A DNA stretch of 64,000 nt from Globodera rostochiensis (Eukaryota; Nematoda; Chromadorea; Rhabditida; Heteroderidae). Below the pieces are notes generated by a model. The model did no database searches. It worked only from the letters and a program-made list of their open reading frames with translations, and had not been told where the DNA came from. How positions within the stretch are numbered: the stretch's first letter is position 1; each line of letters starts with the position of its first letter. Where the stretch lies: positions 1,860,001-1,924,000 of the forward strand of contig JAEVLN010000013.1 of NCBI GenBank assembly GCA_018350325.1, written 5' to 3'. The translations under genes and the position numbers were made by a program. Of the stretch, positions 1 through 10,512 are shown in pieces.

Positions 1-14
1 CGATTGAGATTTTG

Positions 15-232
15 AGGGGGAGGGGAGGGGAGGGGAGGGGAGGGGGAGGGGAGGGGAGGGGAGGGGAGGGGAGGGGAGGGGAGGGGAGGGGAGGGGAGGG
101 GAGGGGAGGGGAGGGGAGGGGAGGGGAGGGGAGGGGAGGGGAGGGGAGGGGAGGGGAGGGGAGGGGAGGGGAGGGGAGGGGAGGGGAGGGGAGGGGAGGG
201 GAGGGGAGGGGAGGGAGGGGAGGGGGGGGGGG
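15..232. repeat. (GGGGA)n pentanucleotide microsatellite
   Basis: About 43 near-perfect tandem copies of GGGGA end in a short poly-G run. The G-rich strand could form G-quadruplexes. The apparent Gly/Arg/Glu reading frame through it is only the translation of the repeat and is not annotated as a gene. Confidence 0.97.
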
Positions 233-319
233 GATCACATTTACTGGTGGTGATTAATTTCGATTAAGAGGAGCAAAATGTTTCGACTAATTAGTTCACA
301 ATTTTTTGTTCTCTCAAAG

Positions 320-478
320 GTTGCATTTGCCGTCGCCACTTCTGTCTGTCTGATCCCGGCACATTTGCTTGAATTTCGCTATTTCATTGTGCCATACGCT
401 GTGTGGCGTCTGTACGTCGGCGGCGGTGCTTCTCAGCCACGTTGGGTTCTGTTCACGGAGTTGGCAACACATTTTGTG
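320..478 (+). CDS. ALG10: ALG10 alpha-1,2-glucosyltransferase, one 3'-region exon (partial)
   Basis: A 53-codon exon lies between acceptor ctctcaaag and donor gtaagag, open in phase 0. It encodes a hydrophobic segment followed by LLEFRYFIVPYAVWRL, which matches the conserved C-terminal part of ALG10 (LLEFRYFILPY in vertebrates). ALG10 is the multipass ER enzyme that adds the terminal glucose to the dolichol-linked oligosaccharide used for N-glycosylation. Upstream exons must lie left of the window, beyond the GGGGA repeat. I could not find the short final exon downstream, so either it is divergent or the gene is broken here. The family call rests on this one motif block. An in-frame ATG at 278 precedes the acceptor and is probably intronic. 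Confidence 0.72.
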
Positions 479-679
479 GTAAGAGAGTACACAAAAAATT
501 AGTGCCCGGACTTCGGGGCGGATCAGTTGTTCAGTGCCGCCGGATGGTTAGTGCCAGCAATTTGAAATCTATACCTCTTTTTAAACTCAATTTTCACAAG
601 AATCATTTGAGGAAAAAGTCAAGCGGTTTTAATTTATTTTAAAAATTGTTTGATTTGGTTGAGTTAAAAAAAAAAGTTA

Positions 680-736
680 TAGACTTTCAATTGTTCGTTG
701 GTCTGAAATAGACTTTCAATTGTTCGTTGGTCTGAA
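680..736. repeat. 29-bp tandem duplication
   Basis: Two direct copies of a 28-base unit (680-707 and 709-736, core CTTTCAATTGTTCGTTGG) lie in the AT-rich spacer between the ALG10 exon and the PP4 gene. No gene is visible between 479 and 1289. Confidence 0.9.
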
Positions 737-1225
737 CCGTGTGGGCCACTAAACTGATCCGGACTTTGAGGACCGATCGAAGAATGTCGGAGAACTTTTG
801 ACATTTAAATTTAAAATGCACAATTTAAAAATTGGTTAAATTTTGTTATTGTAAAATCCCTAAAAAATAATTTTGGATCAATGCCATTGCGCTACATCTC
901 TTCTTCAACCACCCATTCCGATGGCATTCGCAACCAGACCGATGGCAACGCTTTATGTGGTGATTGGATTGATACTGATCAATCAAATTGGCTTTTTATG
1001 GCTTTTTATACAAAATTTTTTGAAAAATGGTGTTAATTTTGGCGTTTCGCCTAATTTTGTCTGGATTTCCATACTGCTGTGTCTCTTCCTACTTCAAAAA
1101 TCGATTCCATTGCTGTTGCTGAAGTGCAAAAAGCTTTTTTATTATTGATGAAACTGTCCTTTTTTTGCAAAAAGTTCAAGAAGTACATATATAATTAATT
1201 AATTAATTACGTTTTTTTTTGCTAT

Positions 1226-1236
1226 TTTATTTGTAG
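1226..1236 (+). other. Candidate spliced-leader trans-splice acceptor of the PP4 gene
   Basis: A pyrimidine/T-rich stretch ends in TTTGTAG at 1236, about 54 bases before the PP4 start codon, with no upstream exon to pair with. The same block is copied at about 7.7 kb, where the AG has become GG. Confidence 0.5.
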
Positions 1237-1289
1237 GAACAAAGCCTTGGGGGCACATAAATACATTTTCAACCAATTTGCGCGCTAAA

Positions 1290-3941
<2,652 letters not shown>

Positions 3942-5156
3942 TTGGATTGCTGTTCTTTTCTAATTTTTGCGCCTTTGTCGATCAATATTTAATTTTCAAT
4001 ATTTGTATAAAGATTAAAAAATTTGATATTTTTACCCAGGGCCGTAGCCAGAAAAAATTTCCGGGGGGGGGGTGCAAAAAAACGGTGATTACGAATTCGT
4101 CATTTCCAAAAATGTTGACCAAAAGGGTGCCCCTTTGGTTTTTGGCCAACTTTGAGGGGCCATAACTTCCTTCATAGTTGAGTCCGCGCAAAAAAGTTTT
4201 TGCAGATTCGTGCGTTAGCTTAGAGTGGAGTCGATTGGTATATGATTTGTCGAATTTCGAGCGACTTACGTAAACTCTATTTTTACCCAAAATCATTCAA
4301 AAAACATGAATTCGATCATTATTTGCTTTTTTCGTTATAATTTTATGCTTTTTGAGTGATTTTGAGGCTAAAATTGAATTTTGGAAAATTTTGATATTTT
4401 CGAAAAATTGTTCGAATTCGGGTTCGGGGTTCGGAATTGGGCAAAATAAATGTAAGAATCGTGATCAGCGACCGAGACGCCGAAGGTCGGAATATGTGAA
4501 ATAAATGCACAAATTGTCAACCAGATGACCCTTTTATAATAGGCGCTCAGTTGACCCCAATCGTCCCCTCGGGGGGGGGGGGGGTGCACCTGACCTCTTC
4601 CATTTATCGCCACTCGAAAATTGGGCCGAGACACAAGGGCGTAGCCAGGAATTTTTTTCGGGGCGGGGGCGATCCAAAAGTCGATTCTTAGGGGTGTATT
4701 TTTTGAAAAAGCAAAAAAAGTCGATTCTTAGAGGTGTATTTTTGATCCAAAAATTACAAAATTTTGTAAAACAAAAGGGTCCCCCCTTTGGTTTTTGCCG
4801 AGACGGAAGTCAGAATGCTGCTGATCAGAGTTCTGATCGACCGTTCATCGCCTCAGTAACACTTCTTCAAGAGGAGGTAAGTGAAAAATAAAACGATCAG
4901 TGAATTCAGTTTATGAAACGCTCGCAAATTTAAAAAAATGGGAAATTTGTTGAATTTGTCTTCTGGGCAGTAGAATCCGAACATTACCTCCATTTCGCCC
5001 AATTCTGAATCCGGGGACCCTAATTCATGCTTTTTGAGAATGATTTTGAGTCCCAAATTTGATTTGAGAAATTTTTAAATTTTCGAAAATTTGTTCGAAT
5101 CCGGTTCGGGGTTCGAAATTGGTCGAAAAGCAGGTCAGATTCGGATTCTACGCCCT
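3942..5156. mobile_element. hAT-type miniature transposon fragments in spacer
   Basis: The end motif CAGGGCCGTAGCCAG at 4037-4051 is identical to the terminal repeat of the complete element at 13099. A second end, CAAGGGCGTAGCCAGG, lies near 4633, and an inverted partner, CTACGCCCTTG, near 5147-5157. The bodies contain repeated GTCGATTCTTAGGGGTGTAT motifs and poly-G runs, also seen at 8.2 kb. No single clean element with target-site duplication could be delimited, so this is a nest of decayed copies. No gene is seen. Confidence 0.6.
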
Positions 5157-5369
5157 TGTATACCCTTAAAAAATTTTATTGACAAAAATTTTTTTTTTCG
5201 GTATTTCGTCGTTTTTTGCTTAATCGGTGTTTCGTGGCTTCGGACCCGGGGGTGGGGGGAGGGAGTTGACGCGTCCATTTTGGCGTGGGGGTTGGCGGGG
5301 GGGGGGGATGAGGAAGTTAAACCACCAACAAAAAACTTGGGAGCTCGGGTTTTATCAGCGACATAACAG

Positions 5370-5573
5370 CAATTATCAAATTGAACAGCGGAGTGGTGCG
5401 AAAACTGTATTCGCTCAACGGAAAACAGGTACATCTTGAAGAAAAAAACAAAATTATGGAATAATCCATGATCTTGCTGTCTTTTTCTGTTAAATTCCTT
5501 TTGTTGCAGATTCAACGGGGGAAGCGACGGGCACGGTGACGACGCTCATTTGTTGGTTGTGGGGGTGGACGAT
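5370..5573 (+). pseudogene. Doublecortin-domain-like gene fragment
   Basis: A possible exon at 5370-5428 encodes LNSGVVRKLYSLNGKQ, resembling the start of a doublecortin domain in DCX/DCLK proteins (GVVKRLYTLDGKQ type), which bind microtubules. A second possible exon at 5510-5573 reads FNGGSDGHGDDAHLLVV in a different phase. Joined at the visible splice sites, the frame runs into TGA after about nine codons. No kinase domain or further exon is recognised nearby. It sits directly beside a copy of the dispersed module. I read it as a captured or decayed fragment; the family call is tentative. Confidence 0.35.
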
Positions 5574-5599
5574 GTAATTCTTCGAGCAGCAGAGGACGC

Positions 5600-6000
5600 C
5601 TTCTCAAGTCGGCCGATGTGATTCGGGGAGAGGGGCCGCAGCCCCCCCCCCCCCCACCTGGTGAGCGGGCGGACGGGCCCGCAGAGGGCGACTTCTGGCA
5701 GACAATTTGGAACAAAGAAAAGGGCGGACTCATAAGGGGAGGGAATTGAGTTGGTGTGTAGGAGGAGCAAAATTTGCAGGTGCACATTTTGCACTACTTC
5801 CACTTAAAGCACAAATAATGTGCAGTCCATTTTGAACTTTTTTTTTAAAAGAATTTTTAGCCTGTTTTTCACAATGCCTGTGGGATCTGGCCCGGGGCAA
5901 ACCTCCAGAACATTGGAGGTTTTCGACAACTACACTGGATGCAGAGCGCTTTCTGGTGTCTGTTGAACGGCTACGCAGGCGCTTTTTTTGCAAAATCAAA
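5600..6000. repeat. Dispersed module, copy 1
   Basis: It begins around GGGGAGAGGGGCTGCAGC, then poly-C, CACCTGGTGAGCGGGCGGAC, a GGAGGGAATTGAGTTGGTGT block, and a block encoding PEHWRFSTTTLDAERFLVS in some copies. It resembles 6598-7018 closely and shares its GC-rich head with 7045-7475 and 8612-9062. This copy has an extra G in CCCGGGGCAAACC that would break the reading frame of the last block. Confidence 0.75.
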
Positions 6001-6142
6001 ATTGATTTCCGGATCCGCTTTTCCGTAAAATGTGACGAATAACCATTAATATAAGTAATTAATTGATTAAACGATTTGCTAATTTATTTAAATTTTGATC
6101 ATTTTCCAACATTTATTTTTATTAGCAATTTCAATTTTTCAG

Positions 6143-6534
6143 CAAAGTGCGCACCCCGCAGGGCGTCGAATTGGCGGTGAAGAAGATGTACGAGCCGTTC
6201 AGCAGCGCCATCAAAGCGCGACGCGTGTTTCGTGAACTGAAACTGCTGCAGTTGATCGCCCATGAGAACATCATCCAGTTTGTGGACATGTACTCGCCCG
6301 AGTCGGACCAAAAATATGTAAAATTTTACAAAACAAAACAATTTTAAGGGTGCCGTCGTCGTCGTTATTAGCCCGTTCAGCTTGCCCAATTTGGTCGGTG
6401 AATTTTAAACCTACATACAAAACGCGCCGGAGGGCCCGACCGATCGACCATAAATATTAAAAAAAAGCGTCTCCATAAAATATGTGCAAAATTTCAGTAA
6501 ATCCGGTGGGCACTGGTGCGTACGGAACAGTTTG
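6143..6534 (+). pseudogene. MAP kinase N-lobe exons in reversed order
   Basis: The exon at 6143-6317 encodes GVELAVKKMYEPFSS and RRVFRELKLLQLIAHENI, i.e. kinase subdomains II-IV with the ATP-binding lysine and helix-C glutamate, most like p38-type MAP kinases. The exon at 6498-6534 encodes NPVGTGAYGTVC, the glycine-rich loop that must come just before it. The loop exon ends in TG and the other begins with C, so their phases fit, but on the DNA their order is reversed on the same strand. No other kinase exon is visible. This is either a scrambled pseudogene, a junction of two tandem copies, or an assembly error. Confidence 0.7.
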
Positions 6535-6597
6535 GTGCGTTCTTTGATTGATAAACAAATTTTATTTTAATTGCATTTTATTTGTGTTGAATTGATT

Positions 6598-7018
6598 TCA
6601 TTTCGGGGAGAGGGGCTGCAGCCCCCCCCCACCTGGTGAGCGGGCGGACGGGCCCGCAGAGGGCGGCTTCGGCCAGCTCATTGTAATTTCGGGGGTGGGG
6701 GGAGAATTGGGGGGGGGGGAGGGGTGGCAGAGAATTCAACAAAGAAAAGGGCGGCTCATAAGGGGAGGGATTTGAGTTGGTGTGTGTAGGAGGAGCAAAA
6801 TGTGCAGGTGCACATTTTGCACTATCCACTTAAAGCACAAATAATGTGCAGTCCATTTTGAACTTTTTTTTTAAAAGAATTTTTAGCCTGTTTTTCACAA
6901 TGCCTGTGGGATCTGGCCCGGGCAAACCTCCAGAACATTGGAGGTTTTCGACAACTACACTGGATGCAGAGCGCTTTCTGGTGTCTGTTGAACGGCTACG
7001 CAGGCGCTTTTTTTGCAA
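6598..7018. repeat. Dispersed module, copy 2
   Basis: This is a close relative of 5600-6000 with the same order of blocks. The frame MPVGSGPGKPPEHWRFSTTT is uninterrupted here. It lies about 65 bases after the kinase loop exon. Confidence 0.75.
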
Positions 7019-7044
7019 AAAGTTTTTTTTCAGAGAAGAACACG

Positions 7045-7475
7045 TGATCATGGTAGGGGCTGCACCCCCCCCCCCCCCGCCACCTGGTGAGCGGGCGGAC
7101 GGGCCCAGTGACAGCCAGAGGGCGACGCCAGTCCATTGTAATTCGGGGGTGGGGGAGAATTGGGGGGGGGCGGGTGGCAGAATAAGGGGAAGGATTGACT
7201 AGGAGGAGCAAAATGATGGGCCCTAACTTTTTTTTAAAACAATTTTTATCGGTTTTTTTTTCAGAAGGGAAGTCTAAGGAGCTAGCAGTGGAGTTTACTA
7301 AACGGACCAAGGAAGAGTAAGAAGTATAACAGAGTTTGTTTAATGAAAAGTTTAAGTTGTGACCCTTTTGTTCAGGTAAAATATCAACTCGTAGGGCGGC
7401 TCATAAGGGGAGGGAATTGAGTTGCAGAGCGCTTTCTGGTGTCCGTTGAACGACATACGGGCGGGGCGGCTCCGT
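7045..7475. repeat. Dispersed module, copy 3
   Basis: It shares the GC-rich head with copies 1 and 2 but has a different tail, containing GGGAAGTCTAAGGAGCTAGC and GTTGAACGACATACGGGCGG. It is nearly identical to 8612-9062 over about 430 bases, which indicates recent duplication. Confidence 0.85.
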
Positions 7476-7484
7476 CGGTATTGA

Positions 7485-8155
7485 TTTTCATACTGTCTGT
7501 GTCTCCTTTGCCTACTTCAAAAAATCGATTAATGCCAATCTTTTCGGCGGTCGTGGGAATAGGTAAAGAGAGTCCATTGCCTTCTGCTGAAATGCAAAAG
7601 CTTTTTTATTGTTGATGTAACTGTGTTCCTTTTTTGCAAAAAGGTCAGGAAGTACATATATATGTAATTAATTCCATGTTTTTTTTTACTATTTTATTTG
7701 GAGGAACAAAAGCCTTGTGGCACATAAATACAGTTTCATCGATTTTCGGACTTTTTTGGATTTTTTTTACATTGAATCGTTGTTTGGCACAAATTAGAAA
7801 ACCCTGTCGGTTTAAATGTTGCAATTTTTAAAGGTCCAATGTGCGATCTGCTGTGGTCGGACCCGGAGGTGTGCCTCTATTCAACCCAAAAAATGTTTTT
7901 TTCCCATTTTTATTTTTTTTAAGGAATCGGTCGGCTACGGTGTGAGCCCTCGGGGGGCCGGGTATCTGTTCGGCTCCGACGTGGTGAAGACCTTTTGCGA
8001 AAAGAATGGCATTGAGATGATCGCGCGTGCCCACCAATTGGTCATGGAGGGCTACAAATGGCACTTCAACGAGACCGTAAGCAAACAATTTTTGAAATTT
8101 ATTTTCAAAATCAAAATTTCATTTTTTTAAAATGTTTTTTCACAGTTTTGTACAA
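7485..8155 (+). pseudogene. Chimeric partial duplicate of the PP4c gene
   Basis: Bases 7485-7737 match the PP4 upstream region about 1068-1265, including the GTACATATAT block and the spliced-leader acceptor area. They are followed directly by about 7738-8155, which matches 3238-3660: end of intron 7, exon 8, intron 8, exon 9 and the start of intron 9. Exons 1-7 and 10-11 are missing. The exon 9 copy (about 7924-8077) keeps the full frame including [16 protein letters not shown] and [16 protein letters not shown], with one silent-looking change near 7991. It cannot encode a phosphatase. Near-identity implies a recent event or an assembly artefact. Confidence 0.88.
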
Positions 8156-8600
8156 TTTCGGGGGGGGGGGGGAAGTCGATTCTTAGGGGTGAATTTTTTG
8201 ATTTTTAAAATCGATTCTTAGGGGTGTATTTTTTCCTTTTTATTGTATTTTTGTTAAGCAATTTTTTAAAAAAATGTTCGATTTTAGGGGGTGCATTTTT
8301 TCAAAAGTGCAAATTTTTTTGCGAATTTTTATGGAGGGGGTCGGCGGTGCTGATAGGCGCCGCCGAGAAAATTTTGAACTTTTGACTCGATTTGTTAAGA
8401 AATTTTGGGTAAATTTGCAACCAAAATTTAAAAAATCGGCACTTTTTTGAAGTTTTTTTTAGGAATTTTGGGGTCGGCGGTGCCGATAGGCGCCGCCGAG
8501 AAAATTTTTTTGATTTTTGATGACAATTTGTTAAGAAAATTGGCCAAAAAATTGTAAAAGTGAAAACAAAAGGGTCCCCCTCTTGTTTTTTTTTTTTTTC
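8156..8600. mobile_element. hAT-like element remnants with CGGCGGTGCCGATAGGCGCC-type motif
   Basis: Poly-G at about 8160 is followed by GTCGATTCTTAGGGGTG repeats and two copies of a short palindrome-like motif (near 8340 and 8470, GGTGCCGATAGGCGCCGCCG). These match blocks at 11.26 (inverse), 12.54 and 12.67 kb. No coding capacity is visible. Confidence 0.6.
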
Positions 8601-8611
8601 TTCAAATTTCA

Positions 8612-8629
8612 TTTCGGGGGAGGGGCTGC

Positions 8630-8662
<33 letters not shown>

Positions 8663-9062
8663 CCACCTGGTGAGCGGGCGGACGGGCCCAGTGACAGCCA
8701 GAGGGCCACGCCCAGTCCATTGTAATTCGGGGGTGGGGGAGAATTGGGGGGGGGCGGGTGGCAGAATAAGGGGAAGGATTGACTAGGAGGAGCAAAATGA
8801 TGGGCCCTAACTTTTTTTTAAAACAATTTTTATCGGTTTTTTTTTCAGAAGGGAAGTCTAAGGAGCTAGCAGTGGAGTTTACTAAACGGACCAAGGAAGA
8901 GTAAGAAGTATAACAGAGTTTGTTTAATGAAAAGTTTAAGTTGTGACCCTTTTGTTCAGGTAAAATATCAACTCGTAGGGCGGCTCATAAGGGGAGGGAA
9001 TTGAGTTGCAGAGCGCTTTCTGGTGTCCGTTGAACGACATACGGGCGGGGCGGCTCCGTCTT
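8612..9062. repeat. Dispersed module, copy 4
   Basis: Nearly identical to 7045-7475 apart from a roughly 30-base poly-C run at 8631-8661. The long reading frame on the minus strand across it is a product of low-complexity sequence. Confidence 0.85.
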
Positions 9063-9540
9063 TCAAATTGAAAACCGGATTCCAGAAGGAAAAACACACG
9101 CATCACTCTGTCTGCCGCGTCATTAGAGTTTGTGTTAATTTTTTAAAATAATTTTGGCGTTATGATTTGCACAAATGAATTAATTCACTTTAATAGTTTA
9201 GTTTATAGCCTCCTTTTTTTAAAAATACAATTTTTCCCCCAAGTTGATGAAAGGTGTTTCCATGGCTATTCAGGGGCGTAGAATCCGAATATAACCTTTG
9301 TTTCGGCCGATTGAACCCTGGACCCAAATTCGAACAATTTATCAAAAATTCAATTCAAATTTTTTCAAAAATCAATTTTGGCCTCTAAATCATTCAAAAA
9401 TCACAAACCTACAACGAAAAGGCAAGTAATGATCGAATTCATGCTTTTTGAATGAGTTTAGGCTAAAATTGATTCCCTGGAAATACTTTTTTATCAAATT
9501 GGGGAAAAATTGTATTTTTTAAAAAAGGGGGGCTATAAAC
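9063..9540. other. Spacer with another hAT-like end
   Basis: No gene is seen. A transposon-end motif, CAGGGGCGTAGAATCCGAAT, starts near 9271 and is related in inverse to 5130-5157. Confidence 0.5.
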
Positions 9541-9916
9541 TAGGGTTGCACGGGACCGGGACTTTTGAAAAACCGGGACTAAAATTTCAGTACCAAAATT
9601 TAAAAATTTAACATTTCAGTACTGGTCCCTGTCCCGTGCAGAGTGGGGGTCGTTTGGGCCCCGACGTTTGGGCCCTGCCGTTTGGGCCCCGGGGACGTTT
9701 GGGCCCCGCCGTTTGGGCCCCGGACGTTTGGGCCCCCTGAAGTTATCAATGGGAATTTGGAATTGCCGAGCTTTTTATTTATTCAGAATTTTTTTTCAAA
9801 TGAACACTACATAACAAAAATTATAATTCAAATACAATAATCCGAAAATTTGCAGGAAGTTCAGGGGGTTCATTTGATAATTGTGGAAAATTCCTCGCAT
9901 AAATTCTGAAAATTGC

Positions 9917-10016
9917 AAGGCTTAGGGGTTTGCTAGGCTTAGGCCTAAGCCACCCTGAGCTTAGGGTTCGTTAGGCTTAGGCTTAGGCCTAGCTAGCCGA
10001 GCTTAAGCTTAGGCAA
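9917..10016. repeat. Interstitial telomere-like repeats (TTAGGC)
   Basis: Irregular TTAGGC/GCCTAA units, in both orientations, lie inside the foldback element. This hexamer is the usual nematode telomere repeat. Confidence 0.7.
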
Positions 10017-10094
10017 AAAATAGTAGACCATAATTGATGTAAAAAAATAGGGTGTGTAAACGATTATGTATTTTTATTTATCTTATGTATGCAT

Positions 10095-10188
10095 CAGGGT
10101 TGCGTCGAACCTTGTGTTTCTTTTGTTTCGATTTCGAAAACCGAAATAAATTCTGATTTCGAAAATTTTTTATTTCGACGCAGCCCTG
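10095..10188. mobile_element. 94-bp nested palindromic miniature element
   Basis: Left end CAGGGTTGCGTCGAA and right end TTCGACGCAGCCCTG are inverted copies with one mismatch. The interior is GAAATCGAAA-rich. CAGGG ends are typical of hAT elements. No convincing target-site duplication was seen. Confidence 0.65.
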
Positions 10189-10512
10189 ATATCGTTTCCT
10201 TGGGGCCCAAACGTCCGGGGCCCAAACGTTCTTGGGGCCCAAACGGCGGGGCCCAAACGGCAGGGCCCAAACGTCGGGGCCCAAACGGCAGGGCCCAAAC
10301 GTCGGCAGGGCCCAAACGTCCTGTTCCCCCCGTGCAACCCCACTGTAAACTCAACTATGTATTACCAAAATGTTTTTTCCCATAATTTTATGAGATCTTC
10401 AAAAATGTGACAAAAGTGCATGGGAAGAGAGTAATGCATTAATTAATTTATTCAACGTTTTTTTTGTTCTTCGTCGTATGTTCTTGTCATTTTTAGCGCT
10501 ATTTTTTAGCTG

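Larger units (their letters stand above)
9541..10345. mobile_element. Foldback element with inverted minisatellite arms
   Basis: The ends share the inverted 12-mer GGGTTGCACGGG (9543-9554) and CCCGTGCAACCC (10329-10340). Next to the ends lie arrays of GACGTTTGGGCCCC-type units, direct at about 9648-9735 and inverted at about 10200-10320. TAAAC flanks both sides (9536-9540, 10346-10350) and could be a target duplication. Inside are interstitial TTAGGC repeats and a 94-bp palindromic element. No transposase is visible, so it would be non-autonomous; hAT-like ends are an inference. Confidence 0.7.

Noticed and set aside
12..257. 81-codon Gly/Arg/Glu frame at the left edge
   Set aside because: It is only the translation of the GGGGA microsatellite.
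873..1148. 91-codon plus-strand frame with hydrophobic stretch upstream of PP4
   Set aside because: No conserved motif, no splice context, and part of the sequence is reproduced in the PP4 duplicate as non-coding leader.
8301..8894. 197-codon minus-strand frame
   Set aside because: It spans poly-C/poly-G and two different repeat families, and the Pro-rich translation follows from composition.
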